A stretch of DNA of 64,000 nt from Myxococcus llanfairpwllgwyngyllgogerychwyrndrobwllllantysiliogogogochensis (GCF_006636215.1 NZ_VIFM01000009.1:29941-93940); one strand, 5' to 3'; shown: positions 49,907 through 60,144, counted from the first letter of the stretch. Notes: generated by a model not told the origin, from the letters alone. A program made the numbers and translations.

Positions 49907-50400
49907 GGCTGGCTCCGGAGGGACGGGTCGAGTCGCTCGCGCAGCTTCGCCGCGACCGAGGGAGGACAGAAGGCCGAAACGTCCTCGCCCCGGGCGACGC
50001 GCTGCTTGAGGCCGCTGCTGCTCACCTCGGCGAGGTGGGCCTCGGCGGGGAGGAAGAGGGTGGAGATTTCGGGGGCGAGCGCGCGGTTGTTCTGGGCGAG
50101 CTCCGTCTCGAACTGCGCATCGGTGGCCCCGCGCACGCCGCGCAGGAGCACGCTTGCGCCGATGGCCCGCGCGTAGTCGACGATGAGGCCTTGCGTCCAC
50201 GCCACCGTGACGTTGGGGTGCATGGCCACGGCCTCGCGCACCAGCGCCATGCGCTCGTCCTGGGAGAGCAGGGTGTTCTTGGCGGGGTTGATGGCCACCA
50301 CGACGACGACGTGGCCGAACAATCGCGCGGCCTGTCGCACGACGGACAGGTGTCCCGCCGTGACGGGGTCGAAGCTGCCTGCATAGACGGCGATGGTCAC
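49903..50400 (-). CDS. coaD: phosphopantetheine adenylyltransferase
   Basis: The 165-residue cytoplasmic enzyme transfers AMP from ATP to 4'-phosphopantetheine in CoA synthesis. AVYAGSFDPVTAGHLSV holds the nucleotidyltransferase TxGH signature, and LLRGVRGATDAQFE and EVSSSGLKQRV are the other conserved stretches. The start is GTG at 50400, overlapping the stop of the MFS gene. Coupling of this housekeeping gene to a TetR-controlled transporter is unusual. Confidence 0.95.
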   Translation of the reverse strand: MTIAVYAGSFDPVTAGHLSVVRQAARLFGHVVVVVAINPAKNTLLSQDERMALVREAVAMHPNVTVAWTQGLIVDYARAIGASVLLRGVRGATDAQFETELAQNNRALAPEISTLFLPAEAHLAEVSSSGLKQRVARGEDVSAFCPPSVAAKLRERLDPSLRSQP

Positions 50401-51608
50401 GACGACACCTCGGGTGTTCCGGGCGTTGGCTCCCGGGACGGGTGGAAGGCGAGTGCCACGTAGAGCGTGCCCGCGAGGCAGAGCAGCGCGGACAGGGCGA
50501 AGTGTCCGGGGTAGCCCAGGGCCTGCGCGCTGAAGCCGCTGACGGCCGCCGCCGCGCCGGTGGCGAGCACCACCAGCGAGGCCTGCACGGTGTAGTCGGT
50601 GGCGGCGTGCTCGGGCCTGCATGCGTCCATCATCGCGGTGAAGACGGTGGCGGTGGCCATGCCGCTGGCCACGTGCTCCACGGCGCACACGGCGGTGAGC
50701 CAGGGCAGCGACGAGGGGAAGCTGGCGACGAGCGCGTACAGCAGCACCGCCGTGGCCTGGATGACGCCGAAGAGCAGCAGCGCCCTGCGCCGTCCGAGCT
50801 TCACCACGAGGCTGCCGCCGATGAGCGCGCCCAGGAGCCCCGCCGTGAAGCCCACGCCTCCCAGCAGCCACGCGATGTCCGTCAGTGTCAGGCCTCGGTC
50901 CACCAGGAAGGTGCGCAGCATGCCCGTGGCCAGCGCCTCGCCCGCCTTATAGACGACGAGGAGGACGAGCCACGTCGCGGCGCCCGGGCGTCGCCACCAC
51001 CATTCGAGGCCCAGGCTCGCGCGGGGGGCGGGCTCGGTGGGCGGCTCGCGGTAGAGGGCCACGGGCACGGTGGCGACGAGCAACGTCAGGCCGAGGGCCA
51101 GGAGCGTGGGACGCCAGCCCGCCTTGTCGAACACGGCGAGCATGACGCCGCCGCCCAGAATCATGCCCACGCGATAGGCGGCCACCTGGATGCCGTTGCC
51201 CCAGCCGCGCTCGGAGGGCGAAAGCAGCGTCACCGCGAGCCCATCGGTCGCCACGTCCTGCGTCGCCGCGAGCAGGTTGACGCCGAGCACCGCCGCGAGC
51301 AGCAGGCGCGTGTCCACCGTGGAGTCGGGCAGGGCGAGCGACAGCAACAGGCCCGCGCTGAGGCACTGCAACGGGAGGATGTAGCCGCGCCGCAGGCCCC
51401 ACCGCGCGGAGCCATGCCGGTCCATGAAGGGGGCCCAGAGGAACTTCAGGGCCCATGGCAGCGCGAGCAGATGGGCCAGGCCGATGGCCGGAAGCGACAG
51501 GCCCTGGTGGCGCAGCAGCACCGGGAGCGCCTGTGTGAAGAAGCCGAACGGCAGGCCCTGCGAGAGATAGAGGCTCGAGAGGAGGCCCAGCTTCGTGGAG
51601 GTCTTCAT
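50397..51608 (-). CDS. MFS transporter, AmpG/RhtX-FptX type
   Basis: The 403-residue inner-membrane protein has about 12 predicted helices. LYLSQGLPFGFFTQALPVLLR and ALKFLWAPFMDRHG near the start are typical of the AmpG/RhtX/FptX branch, whose members import muropeptides or siderophores such as rhizobactin and pyochelin. Which substrate applies here cannot be told. It overlaps tetR upstream and coaD downstream by 4 bases. Confidence 0.85.
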   Translation of the reverse strand: MKTSTKLGLLSSLYLSQGLPFGFFTQALPVLLRHQGLSLPAIGLAHLLALPWALKFLWAPFMDRHGSARWGLRRGYILPLQCLSAGLLLSLALPDSTVDTRLLLAAVLGVNLLAATQDVATDGLAVTLLSPSERGWGNGIQVAAYRVGMILGGGVMLAVFDKAGWRPTLLALGLTLLVATVPVALYREPPTEPAPRASLGLEWWWRRPGAATWLVLLVVYKAGEALATGMLRTFLVDRGLTLTDIAWLLGGVGFTAGLLGALIGGSLVVKLGRRRALLLFGVIQATAVLLYALVASFPSSLPWLTAVCAVEHVASGMATATVFTAMMDACRPEHAATDYTVQASLVVLATGAAAAVSGFSAQALGYPGHFALSALLCLAGTLYVALAFHPSREPTPGTPEVSS

Positions 51609-52213
51609 GCGCCCTCCCTCGCCGCCGAGGTGTCCAGGAGGCCCGCGGCCATGTGCTTCACGGTGTTCGCGGCGGAGCCCGCCGGCACCAGTCCGGGCGA
51701 GCTGGCCGAGAGGACGAAGTAGCCCTGCACCGCCGCGAAGAGACCCGCCGCCAGCGCCCGCGCCTTGCGCTTTCCCACCAGCACCGCCACCAGCGCCTCG
51801 AGCTGCTCCAGGTCCGCGCGCACCACCTGCTCGTAGGCGGCGCGGACCTCCGGCTGACGAATCGCCTCCGCGCTGATGGTGACCCAGCCCGCCACCGCGC
51901 TCGTGTCCGCGTCCGCGCCCGTCGCGAGGAAGGCGTCCAGGAAGGCGTCGATACGGCCGCGCGCATCGTCGGCTCCAAGCCGCTCGAAGCGCTTCGCCAC
52001 CCGCTCCCGCGCGCGCGCCGCGAGCTGCCGCACCAGCACGAGCAGAATCTCCTGCTTGTCGCTGAAGTGGTAGTGCACCAGCCCCGGACTCAGGCCCGCC
52101 GCCTTCGCGATTTCGTTGACGGAGGCCCGCTCATAGCCGCGCTCCGACATGACCCGCAGCAGGCCCGAGACGATTTGCTGTCGGCGCTCCTCGGTGTTGG
52201 ACGGACGGGGCAT
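51605..52213 (-). CDS. TetR-family transcriptional repressor
   Basis: The 202-residue protein has an N-terminal TetR helix-turn-helix (RRQQIVSGLLRVMSERGYERASVNEIAKAAGLS, recognition helix GLVHYHFSDKQEIL, about residues 10-55). A ligand-binding helical domain with a TetR_C-like end (SAANTVKHMAAGLL) follows. It overlaps the MFS gene by 4 bases and has a palindrome just upstream of its start, so autoregulation of the whole operon is likely. The ATG at 52213 is preferred; an in-frame TTG at 52243 lies within the palindrome. Confidence 0.9.
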   Translation of the reverse strand: MPRPSNTEERRQQIVSGLLRVMSERGYERASVNEIAKAAGLSPGLVHYHFSDKQEILLVLVRQLAARARERVAKRFERLGADDARGRIDAFLDAFLATGADADTSAVAGWVTISAEAIRQPEVRAAYEQVVRADLEQLEALVAVLVGKRKARALAAGLFAAVQGYFVLSASSPGLVPAGSAANTVKHMAAGLLDTSAAREGA

Positions 52214-52222
52214 GATGGCCTT

Positions 52223-52252
52223 GTTTATTGGTTGTGTGACCAACTTATAAAC
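52223..52252 (-). promoter_or_regulatory. palindromic operator upstream of tetR
   Basis: A 30-bp imperfect palindrome (outer arms GTTTAT and ATAAAC, inner perfect TTGGT-N6-ACCAA) lies 10 bases upstream of the tetR start. Its position and symmetry fit the TetR-family binding site controlling tetR-MFS-coaD-MBL. Confidence 0.6.
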
Positions 52253-52297
52253 AGGCGGAGTCGTGGTGTCAATCGCTCCTGGGGCGGCGGGGGGAGG

Positions 52298-53140
52298 TCA
52301 GCCCTGGGGGCCGAGGTCCGGGTGGGTCGTGCTGACGGCGGTCCTCCGTCCCGAGACGAGGGCCTCGATTCCGACGGCGACGAGCCCCGGTACCTCCAGC
52401 GTGGGCAGGTGGCTGACGGCGGGCAGCTTCATGACGTGGAACCACGGATGGGTGGCGGCGAAGGCCACCTGGGTCTCCAGGTAGTCGTGCGTGTCCGGCT
52501 GCGAGTACAGGTGCAGCGTCGGCGTCGCGGGGCTCAGTCCGGCGAGTGCGCGAAGCGGTGAGCCCTCCCGCGAGTAGGCGGCGGCGATTTCGCGCGCGGC
52601 CCGGGCCCACATCTCCTCGGAGAACTCGAGCATGTCCTCATGGACGGCGCGCAGGACGTCCTTGTTCTCCACGCCCCGGGTCCACTGCTGGAACAGCTCG
52701 TCGCGCGTGCGTCCCCAGCGCTCCGACATCAGGCCCCGAAGCGTCGCCAGGAAGGGCGGGGGCGGCTCGGTGACAATCCAGTCCAGCACCACGAGCTGGG
52801 GGATTCGCTCCGCGCCCAGCTCGCGCCGCAGCTCCAGCGCCAGGAAGCCCGCATGGGAGATGGCCACCGGCACCACCTGCCGCGCGCCGCTGGCGTCAAT
52901 CACGGCGAGCAGGTCCTCGAGCACGGTGTCGCTGTCGAAGTCTTCGTCACCGTGTTCGGATTCTCCGTGGCCGCGCAGGTCCACGCAGAGCACCCGGTGT
53001 CGCTCGGCACAGAGGGTGACGAGAGGACTGAAGATGTCGCGGCGGGTGCACCAGCCGGGAATCAAGAGCAGCGTGAGCGCTCCCTGGCCGACGTCGTCGT
53101 AGCGAATGCGGGCACCACCGGTGGAGCGCACCTCGGGCAT
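52298..53140 (-). CDS. alpha/beta-hydrolase-fold protein like cofactor-free quinolone dioxygenases (Hod/Qdo)
   Basis: The 280-residue alpha/beta-hydrolase has Ser95-His96 (PVAISHAGFLALEL), Asp120 (LVVLDWIV) and His244 (AVSHLPTLEVP). From memory these match the catalytic set and surrounding text of the 3-hydroxy-4(1H)-quinolone 2,4-dioxygenases Hod/Qdo, including the GSPLRALAGL...LYSQP and FAATHPWFH stretches. Those enzymes cleave the quinolone ring with O2 without cofactor, releasing CO. The early LIPGWC motif is kept, but the next His is Thr. A plain esterase is the alternative. It lies upstream of tetR on the same strand. Confidence 0.75.
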   Translation of the reverse strand: MPEVRSTGGARIRYDDVGQGALTLLLIPGWCTRRDIFSPLVTLCAERHRVLCVDLRGHGESEHGDEDFDSDTVLEDLLAVIDASGARQVVPVAISHAGFLALELRRELGAERIPQLVVLDWIVTEPPPPFLATLRGLMSERWGRTRDELFQQWTRGVENKDVLRAVHEDMLEFSEEMWARAAREIAAAYSREGSPLRALAGLSPATPTLHLYSQPDTHDYLETQVAFAATHPWFHVMKLPAVSHLPTLEVPGLVAVGIEALVSGRRTAVSTTHPDLGPQG

Positions 53141-53257
53141 GTCTCCCCCTGTCGAACGAGGCTTCTTTCCTCAGGTGGACATGCGCCGGAAGCACGGCAG
53201 CAGGCGGGCGGGGAAGGGATGGAGGCCCGGGTCGCTAGGACTTGCCGGGGCGTCCCG

Positions 53258-53812
53258 TCAGAACGTCAGCAGCGTCGTCACCTTGTCGCGCCCCAGGCGC
53301 TGGGGACCCTCGAGGAAGTCGAGGCTGATGAGGAAGCTGAAGCCCACCAGCTCTCCGCCCAGTCGCTTCACCAGCTTCGCGGTGGCCTCCGCCGTGCCAC
53401 CGGTGGCGAGCACGTCATCCACCACCAGCACGCGCTCGCCCTGGAGGATGGCGTCCTCGTGCATCTCCACGCCATCCGCGCCGTACTCCAACGAGTAGCG
53501 CTCCACGATGGAGCGGTGGGGCAGCTTGCCCGGCTTGCGCGCGGGGACGAAGCCCGAGCCCAGCGCGAGGGCGATGGGCGCGCCGAGGAGGAAGCCGCGG
53601 GCCTCCACGCCGACGACCTTGGTGATGTGCTGGCCCCGGAACGGCGCGGCCATGGCGTTGATGACCCGGCCGAACAGGCGCGGGTCCGCGAGCACGGGGG
53701 TGATGTCCTTGAAGACGATGCCCGGCTTGGGGAAGTCCGGCACGTCGCGCAGGCGGGCATTCAGGTCGGCGACGAGGGTGGTGTCGGTGATGCTCGCGGC
53801 GGGCAGGCTCAT
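53258..53812 (-). CDS. apt: adenine phosphoribosyltransferase
   Basis: The 184-residue cytoplasmic enzyme salvages adenine to AMP using PRPP. The PRPP-binding signature [16 protein letters not shown] is near residue 125, and [15 protein letters not shown] and [14 protein letters not shown] are family hallmarks. Its ATG overlaps the stop of the upstream hydroxyacid dehydrogenase gene (53809-53812), so the two are co-translated. Confidence 0.95.
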   Translation of the reverse strand: MSLPAASITDTTLVADLNARLRDVPDFPKPGIVFKDITPVLADPRLFGRVINAMAAPFRGQHITKVVGVEARGFLLGAPIALALGSGFVPARKPGKLPHRSIVERYSLEYGADGVEMHEDAILQGERVLVVDDVLATGGTAEATAKLVKRLGGELVGFSFLISLDFLEGPQRLGRDKVTTLLTF

Positions 53813-54795
53813 TCGAAGACCTCCGGGTTGACGCAGTGGGGTGGCCGCCGTCCCTCCAGCGCGGCCAGCAGGTTGTCCACCGCCATGGAGGCCATGCGCC
53901 CCCGCGTCGCATGTGACGCGCTGGCGATGTGCGGCGCCAGCAGGACGTTGGGCAGGGTCATCAGCGGGCTGTCAGGGGGAAGGGGCTCGGGCTGCGTCAC
54001 GTCCAGGGCCGCGCCTCCCAGCCTTCCCTCGCGAAGGGCCTCGACGAGGGCGTCCTGGTCGATGACTCCGCCTCGCGCCGTGTTGACGAGCAGCGCCCCC
54101 GGCTTCATCGCGGCCAGCTCCGCGCGTCCCACCCAGTGCTTCGTCGCGGGAGTCAACGGGACATGCAGGGTGAGGATGTCCGCTTCGGCCAGGAGCGTGG
54201 CCTTGTCCACCTGGCGGGCGCCCGTCTGGGCCTCCAGCGCCGGTTTCGGCTCGCGGCTGACGTACAGGATGCGCATCCCGAAGCCCCGGGCCCGCCGGGC
54301 CACCGCCGCGCCGATGGCCCCCGGGCCGACGATACCCAGGGTGGCGCCGTACACATCCGTCCCCAGGAGGAGGGTGGGGCTCCAGGTCTTCCACTTGCCC
54401 GCCCGGACGAAGGCGTCCGCCTCCGCCACGCGCCGGGCCAGCCCCAGAATCAGGGCGAAGGCGAAGTCCGCGGAGGTCTCCGTGAGGGCGCCTGGGGTAT
54501 TTCCCACCGCCACGCGCCGCCCGGTGCAGGCGGGAACGTCGATATTGTCGTAGCCCACGGCCACGTTGCTGACCGCCCGGAGGTTCGGGGCGCAGTCAAG
54601 CAGGCGAGCGTCCACCCGGTCCGTCAGCAAGGTGACGAGCCCCTCGCAGAGGGCCGCCTGGGCCATCAAGGTGTCACGGGAAGGTGGCAGTTCCTCCTCC
54701 CAGACGGACAGGTCCACGAGCCTGCTCAGTCGGCCGAGGGCCTCTCCAGGGAGCTGGCGGGTCACGAAGACACGGGGGCGGACGGTCCGGGCCAT
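53809..54795 (-). CDS. D-2-hydroxyacid dehydrogenase (glyoxylate/hydroxypyruvate reductase type)
   Basis: The 328-residue NAD(P)-dependent enzyme has [15 protein letters not shown] near residue 75, the nucleotide site [22 protein letters not shown] near 150, catalytic Arg in [14 protein letters not shown], Glu in LDVTQPEPL and His in [11 protein letters not shown]. It reduces a 2-ketoacid to the D-hydroxyacid; glyoxylate or hydroxypyruvate are the usual substrates of this group. The start is ATG at 54795 or 54816; neither has a strong ribosome-binding site. Confidence 0.9.
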   Translation of the reverse strand: MARTVRPRVFVTRQLPGEALGRLSRLVDLSVWEEELPPSRDTLMAQAALCEGLVTLLTDRVDARLLDCAPNLRAVSNVAVGYDNIDVPACTGRRVAVGNTPGALTETSADFAFALILGLARRVAEADAFVRAGKWKTWSPTLLLGTDVYGATLGIVGPGAIGAAVARRARGFGMRILYVSREPKPALEAQTGARQVDKATLLAEADILTLHVPLTPATKHWVGRAELAAMKPGALLVNTARGGVIDQDALVEALREGRLGGAALDVTQPEPLPPDSPLMTLPNVLLAPHIASASHATRGRMASMAVDNLLAALEGRRPPHCVNPEVFE

Positions 54796-54930
54796 GGCGA
54801 GCGTTGATGGTCTCATAGCCTGATGTCGGTGGCTGCTTCCGCTGGCCGACTCATCCACATTTCCCGCGAGCGGGAGCCCTCTTGCTGTGCTAGTGGCAGG
54901 GGTTCCCCGGCGCTTAGGAGCCAGGGGCCT

Positions 54931-57900
54931 GTGCCAGCCGTGCAATCCACCGCCGACATCCGAGACGCCCTCCCTCCTCAGGACACCCAGTGGCTCAGGG
55001 CCCTGAAGGCTGAAGTCCAACCCACCATCTTCAAGAAGGGCCGAGAAGTGGCGGAGTCCCGCCGCGTCTTCGGGCTCCAACGTGAAGGGGACCACATCCG
55101 CGCGCAGGTCGCCTCCTCCACGGGCGAGCGCTATGAAGTCGTGCTCGCGCTCGGAGACGGTCGAGCCACGTCCACCTGCACGTGTCAGTCGTGGAACGTC
55201 GATGGTCCCCACTGCAAGCATGTGGTGGCCGCCGCGCTCATCTATGCCGCGCGTTTCCGGCCGCCTCCCCGGCCCCAGCCGGTGGTCGCCGCGCCTGTCG
55301 AACCCACCGCGCCCAACGGCAACAACGAGGTGGTGGACAACGAGGTCCCCGTGGAGCCGGAAGGCCCCGTGGTGGACGCCGTCAACCTGCCCGCGCTCGC
55401 GAAGGTGGAGAGCTGGCTGGGCCTGTCCTCGCAGCCGGACTATGAGTTCTTCTACCGGCTGACGGCGGCGAACACGAACTCGGGCAGTCGCCAGTGGGTC
55501 GTGGACGTGCGTCGGCAGGACGCGCAGACCAAGGGGCCCATCCACGTCAAGCGGACCCTCCAGACGGGGGGGCGCATCTCCCCCGCCGACGAGCGCGTCT
55601 TCATGGCGTTGTCGCGCCACGAGCATCGCTACGACTCGCGCATCGTCCTGTCGGACGAGGAGTTGAGCGAGGCGATGGACCTGCTGCGCCAGCGGCGGGT
55701 CATCTACCGGGGCACGGCGCTCATCAACACGGAAGTGCCCATCCGTCCGCAGATTCGCCTGGAGTCCCGGCCGGACGGCGCCACGGCGCGCATCGAGCTG
55801 CTCTTCCCGGACGGGCTGAGCTACTCGCTCAAGGACGTCATCATCCTGTCGGGCCGGCGCACCTGGGTCATCCAGGCGCAGAACCTCCACCCGGTGGAGC
55901 CCGACTTCCCGCCCCGGCTGCTGCGCAAGTGGCTGCTGGAGCCCAGCATGTCCTTCCCCTCGGGACAGTTGGACCGGGTGCTGACGTTCTTCGCCGCGCA
56001 CCTGCCGCGCTTCCGCATGTCGTTGAAGGCGGACGACATCGAGGTGGACGAGGCGGTGGAGCCGCACTTCGTGCTGACGCTCGAGGGCACTCCGGAGCGC
56101 GTGAAGGCGCAACTGGCCGCGCGTTACGGGCAGACGACGGCGCCGGTGTCTCCCACGGCCACGCACCTGGGCTACGCCAGTGGCGTGGGTGGGGACAGCC
56201 GCAAGCTGTACCGTCGTCGCGAGGACCTGGAGCGAGCCGCGGGCAAGCTGCTGTTGGACCAGGGCCTGCGCTTCGAGCCGCAGGCGCAGGTGTTCGACGC
56301 GACGGGCGACGTGGCGCTGGAGTTCTGGGCGCGAGGGCTCGCCTCGCTGCCGGCGGAGTGGGAGCGCTTCGGCGTGCAGGCGCCCAAGGTGCGGCTGCGC
56401 CCGAAGCTCAAGCCGCGCATCCGCGTGGGCATGAGCGGCGTGCAGTGGTTCGACCTGGACGCCGAGTTCGTCACGGACGACCAGGCGGTGGACCTGGGCG
56501 CGGTGCGCATGTGGCTGGACTCCGGCCGCAAGTTCGTGCCGCTGAAGGACGGCTCGTTCGCTGAAGCGGACCCGGCCGAAATCAAGCGCGTGGCGGACCT
56601 GCTGGAAGAGGCGGGTGCGCTGCCGGGCCGGTCCCGCACGCGGCTGCCGTTGCACCAGGCGGTGGCGTTGGACCTGCTCGCGGACCTGGGTGAGTTCACC
56701 GAGGTGGAGGCGAAGGCCCGGCAGGCGATGCTGGAGCTGCGCGAGACGGCGGGTGTGCCGAAGGTCGCGGTGCCCGACGGGCTCCACGCCACGCTCCGGC
56801 ACTACCAGGAGGCGGGCCTGTCCTGGCTCTGGTTCCTGCGCCGCCATGGCCTGTCCGGCATCCTCGCGGACGACATGGGCTTGGGCAAGACGGTGCAGTC
56901 GCTCAGCCTCCTGCAGAAGATGGCGAACGAAGAGGGGCGCAAGCCGTCGCTCGTCGTGGCGCCCACGAGCGTGCTCGCCAACTGGGAGCGCGAGGCGGAG
57001 CGTTTCACCCCGGGCCTCAAGGCCATGGTGTGGCACGGGCAGGACCGCAAGGAGCGCGCCGAGGACCTGAAGGGCATGGACCTGGTGCTCACGTCCTACG
57101 CGCTGGTGCGAAGAGACCTGGATCAGCTGTCCCAGGTGGGCTTCCGCTTCGTGATTCTGGATGAGGCGCAGAACATCAAGAACGCGGACAGCGCCACGGC
57201 GCAGGCGTGCAAGTCGCTCCCGAGCGACACGCGACTGGCGCTCACGGGTACGCCGCTGGAGAACCGGCTGTCGGAGCTGTGGAGCATCTTCGACTTCCTC
57301 ATGCCGGGCTTCCTCGGCAGCGCGGACAGCTTCAGCGATAGGTACGAGCAGCCCATCCAGGTGGCGAACGACGCCTCCGCGAGGGACAGGCTGCGCCGGC
57401 GCATCCAGCCCTTCATCCTGCGTCGCCTGAAGACGGAGGTGGCCAAGGACCTGCCGCCGAAGACGGAGAGCGTCGCCTGGTGCGAGATGGAGCCGGGTCA
57501 GGCCGCCCTCTATCGCGAGGTGATGGAGGAGAGCCGCCGCAAGGTCAGCGAGAGCATCGAGAAGGTCGGCTTCAAGCGCAGCCGCGTGTCGATTCTCGCC
57601 GCGCTCATGCGGCTGCGGCAGGTGTGTTGTGATCCGCGCCTGCTCAAGATGCCCCCGGGCACGTTGTTGCCGCCCAGCGCGAAGGTCGAGCGCTTCATGG
57701 AGCTGGTGGAGGACCTGGTGGCGGAAGGCCACCGGGCCCTGGTGTTCAGCCAGTTCACGGAGATGCTGGAGCTGCTCAAGCAGGAAGCGGACAAGAAGGG
57801 CCTGCGCTACCTCTACCTGGACGGTCGCACCAAGGACCGCATGGGCAAGGTGGACGAGTACAACCGCCCGGACGGACCGCCCCTGTTCTTCATCTCCTTG

Positions 57901-58197
57901 AAGGCGGGTGGCACCGGCCTCAACCTCACCGCGGCCGACTACGTCATCCACTTCGACCCGTGGTGGAACCCGGCCGTGGAAGACCAGGCCACGGACCGTA
58001 CGCACCGCATCGGTCAGACGCGCGCCGTCATCAGCTACAAGCTGATTACCCGCGGCACGGTGGAGGAGAAGATTCTCTCCCTCCAGCGTCGCAAGCGAGA
58101 CCTCGCCGCCGGAGTGCTCGGTGGAGAGGGTGACGAGATGGCGAGGACCCTCACCGAGCAGGACATCCAGGAGCTCTTCACCGAGAGCCAGTCCTGA
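54931..58197 (+). CDS. SNF2-family helicase with SWIM zinc finger
   Basis: The protein has about 1088 residues. An N-terminal SWIM zinc finger (about residues 80-125, [15 protein letters not shown]) is followed by a long bacterial SNF2 accessory region (about 130-640) and the two helicase lobes: [11 protein letters not shown] (motif I), LDEAQNIKN (II), TGTPLENRL (III), and [26 protein letters not shown] and [11 protein letters not shown] (IV-VI). It should be an ATP-driven DNA translocase, perhaps in repair. GTG at 54931 is chosen since AGGAG lies upstream; GTG 54940 and ATG 54823 are alternatives. Confidence 0.88.
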   Translation: MPAVQSTADIRDALPPQDTQWLRALKAEVQPTIFKKGREVAESRRVFGLQREGDHIRAQVASSTGERYEVVLALGDGRATSTCTCQSWNVDGPHCKHVVAAALIYAARFRPPPRPQPVVAAPVEPTAPNGNNEVVDNEVPVEPEGPVVDAVNLPALAKVESWLGLSSQPDYEFFYRLTAANTNSGSRQWVVDVRRQDAQTKGPIHVKRTLQTGGRISPADERVFMALSRHEHRYDSRIVLSDEELSEAMDLLRQRRVIYRGTALINTEVPIRPQIRLESRPDGATARIELLFPDGLSYSLKDVIILSGRRTWVIQAQNLHPVEPDFPPRLLRKWLLEPSMSFPSGQLDRVLTFFAAHLPRFRMSLKADDIEVDEAVEPHFVLTLEGTPERVKAQLAARYGQTTAPVSPTATHLGYASGVGGDSRKLYRRREDLERAAGKLLLDQGLRFEPQAQVFDATGDVALEFWARGLASLPAEWERFGVQAPKVRLRPKLKPRIRVGMSGVQWFDLDAEFVTDDQAVDLGAVRMWLDSGRKFVPLKDGSFAEADPAEIKRVADLLEEAGALPGRSRTRLPLHQAVALDLLADLGEFTEVEAKARQAMLELRETAGVPKVAVPDGLHATLRHYQEAGLSWLWFLRRHGLSGILADDMGLGKTVQSLSLLQKMANEEGRKPSLVVAPTSVLANWEREAERFTPGLKAMVWHGQDRKERAEDLKGMDLVLTSYALVRRDLDQLSQVGFRFVILDEAQNIKNADSATAQACKSLPSDTRLALTGTPLENRLSELWSIFDFLMPGFLGSADSFSDRYEQPIQVANDASARDRLRRRIQPFILRRLKTEVAKDLPPKTESVAWCEMEPGQAALYREVMEESRRKVSESIEKVGFKRSRVSILAALMRLRQVCCDPRLLKMPPGTLLPPSAKVERFMELVEDLVAEGHRALVFSQFTEMLELLKQEADKKGLRYLYLDGRTKDRMGKVDEYNRPDGPPLFFISLKAGGTGLNLTAADYVIHFDPWWNPAVEDQATDRTHRIGQTRAVISYKLITRGTVEEKILSLQRRKRDLAAGVLGGEGDEMARTLTEQDIQELFTESQS

Positions 58198-58203
58198 GAC
58201 GGA

Positions 58204-58241
58204 GGGGAGGGTTGGGGTTCCAACGGAACTCCGCCCTCCCC
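58204..58241 (+). terminator. 8-bp hairpin after the SNF2 gene
   Basis: GGGGAGGG at 58204-58211 pairs with CCCTCCCC at 58234-58241, starting 7 bases past the SNF2 stop. A terminator is plausible; no T-run is present. Confidence 0.35.
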
Positions 58242-58344
58242 CCGCCCGCCATCCGTGCGGCTGACCAGAACGCCTGTGCAGTGTCAGTGGGACCTGCTAG
58301 GGTGTTCAGTGCCAGGGCCGTCGTACGGACATTGGAGGGCGCGC

Positions 58345-60084
58345 GTGCTGCTGGGTCTGCGGATTTCGAACGTGGCGGTGATCGAGGAGGTGGAGGTGGC
58401 GTTCGGAGCCGGCCTCACCGTCCTCACGGGTGAGACAGGTGCGGGCAAGTCCATCCTCGTGGATTCATTGGGCTTGCTGCTGGGAGGCAGGGCGGACGCG
58501 GATGTCATCCGCGCCGGCTGCGAGGAGGCGTCCGTGGAGGGCGTCTTCGCACGCACGCCGGTGCTGGGCGCGCGCCTGGAGGAGCTGGGCCTTCCAGACT
58601 TGGGCGAGGAGGTGCTGGTGCGTCGCGTGTTGGGGCGCACCGGAAGGGGCAAGGTCTACGTCAACGGCGCCCTCGTCACGGTGGGGGTGCTGGCCAAGCT
58701 GACGCGGGGGGCGGTGGACCTCGCGGGGCAGCACGAGCACGTCAGCCTCTTCGACTCGGGCCTGCACCGGGTGCTCCTCGACAGGTACGGGGAGGTGGAG
58801 GTGGCGCTGGCGTCCTACTTCGGGGAGTACTCCGCGCTGCGGGAGGTGGACGCGCGCATGGAGGCCCTGGGTGGGGACGAGGCGAAGGTGCGGGAGCGCG
58901 CGGAGTTCCTGCGCTTCCAGCTCGACGAAATCGCGCGCATCGACCCGGAGTCGGGCGAGGACGTGAAGCTGGACGTCGAGCGCAAGCGCCTGTCGAGCGC
59001 GGAGAAGCTCAAGCGCCTCGGGGCGGAAGCGGAGCTCCTCGTGGCGGGGGAAGAGGCCTCGGCGCTGGAGACGGTGGGCCGCGCCCTGGGGCTGGTGCAC
59101 GACGCGGTGAAGTTCGACGCGACGCTGTCGCCGGTGGCGCAGTCGCTGAGCACGGCCCTGTCGGAGCTGGAGGAGGCGCAGCGGCGGCTCAACCGGTACG
59201 TGGAGGGGCTGGAGTCGGACCCGACGCGGCTGGCGGACGTGGACGAGCGGCTGGATGGCCTCAAGCGGCTGTGCCGCAAGCACGGCGCCACGCTGGACGG
59301 CGTGCTGAAGAAGCGCGGCGAAATCGAGGCGGAGCTGGGCACGCTGGAGAACCGCCAGGAAGTGCTCGAGGAGCTGGCCACGGAGCGGCGCAAGGTGGAG
59401 GAGCGCGCGCGCAAGGCGGCCCGGGTGCTGTCGAAGGCCCGGACGACGAGCGCGGTGGAGTTCTCCGCGCAGGTGCGCGAGGGCCTGGGGCACCTGGCCA
59501 TGGGCAAGGCGGCCTTCGAGGTGCGCGTGACGCCCGGGGAAACGCTGCGTCCGGATGGCGCGGACGAGGTGGAGTTCTTCTTCAGCGCGAACCCCGGTGA
59601 GCCGGCGCGGCCCCTGGCGAAGGTGGCCTCGGGTGGTGAGGCGAGCCGGTTGCTGTTGGCCCTGAAGCGGGCCCTGGCGGGCAGCGACGCGTGTGGCTGC
59701 TACGTGCTGGACGAGGCCGACGCGGGCGTCAGCGGCGCGATTGCAGACGTGGTGGGGCGGATGATCAAGGAGGTGAGCGGTCACCGTCAGGTGCTCTGCA
59801 TCACCCATCTGCCCCAGGTGGCGGCCTACGCGGACGCCCATCTGCTCATCCGCAAGGCGGTGAAGGCGGAGCGAACCGTCTCCCAGGTGACTGTTCTGGC
59901 GGCGGGCGCGGACCGCACGCGGGAGCTGGCCCGGATGATGTCCGGCGTGGAGGTCACGAGGGAGGCGCTGGGGGCGGCGGAGGCCCTGGTGCGCTCGGCC
60001 CACCGTTCCCTGGGGGCACCGAGGACCCGGCGGGAGTCCGGACCCGAGGGAGGACCCCGTGGCCGCCTCCGAAGATTGGCTTGA
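58345..60084 (+). CDS. recN: DNA repair protein RecN
   Basis: The 579-residue SMC-like ATPase has Walker A LTGETGAGKSILVDSL near residue 30, a long coiled-coil middle, the signature KVASGGEASRLLLALK and Walker B CYVLDEADAGVSG near 450-480, then CITHLPQVAAYAD. It binds broken DNA ends and helps recombinational repair. The GTG at 58345 has GGAGGG just upstream; a longer in-frame reading from 58255 lacks homology. Confidence 0.94.
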   Translation: MLLGLRISNVAVIEEVEVAFGAGLTVLTGETGAGKSILVDSLGLLLGGRADADVIRAGCEEASVEGVFARTPVLGARLEELGLPDLGEEVLVRRVLGRTGRGKVYVNGALVTVGVLAKLTRGAVDLAGQHEHVSLFDSGLHRVLLDRYGEVEVALASYFGEYSALREVDARMEALGGDEAKVRERAEFLRFQLDEIARIDPESGEDVKLDVERKRLSSAEKLKRLGAEAELLVAGEEASALETVGRALGLVHDAVKFDATLSPVAQSLSTALSELEEAQRRLNRYVEGLESDPTRLADVDERLDGLKRLCRKHGATLDGVLKKRGEIEAELGTLENRQEVLEELATERRKVEERARKAARVLSKARTTSAVEFSAQVREGLGHLAMGKAAFEVRVTPGETLRPDGADEVEFFFSANPGEPARPLAKVASGGEASRLLLALKRALAGSDACGCYVLDEADAGVSGAIADVVGRMIKEVSGHRQVLCITHLPQVAAYADAHLLIRKAVKAERTVSQVTVLAAGADRTRELARMMSGVEVTREALGAAEALVRSAHRSLGAPRTRRESGPEGGPRGRLRRLA

Positions 60085-60108
60085 CGCGCTGCAAGGTCAT
60101 CCGTGTCC

Positions 60109-60137
60109 TTGCCCCATCGGTGGGTCTCACATAGCAT
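60109..60137 (+). promoter_or_regulatory. candidate promoter of the PP2C gene
   Basis: TTGCCC (60109-60114) and TAGCAT (60132-60137) are 17 bases apart. Initiation 7-8 bases further on would fall at the GTG at 60145, giving a leaderless mRNA. Confidence 0.35.
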
Positions 60138-60144
60138 CATTGGT

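Noticed and set aside
53815..58005. A very long minus-strand open frame continuing upstream of the hydroxyacid dehydrogenase, antisense to the SNF2 helicase
   Set aside because: Only the part below 54816 shows protein family motifs; the rest mirrors the helicase gene and results from high third-position GC.
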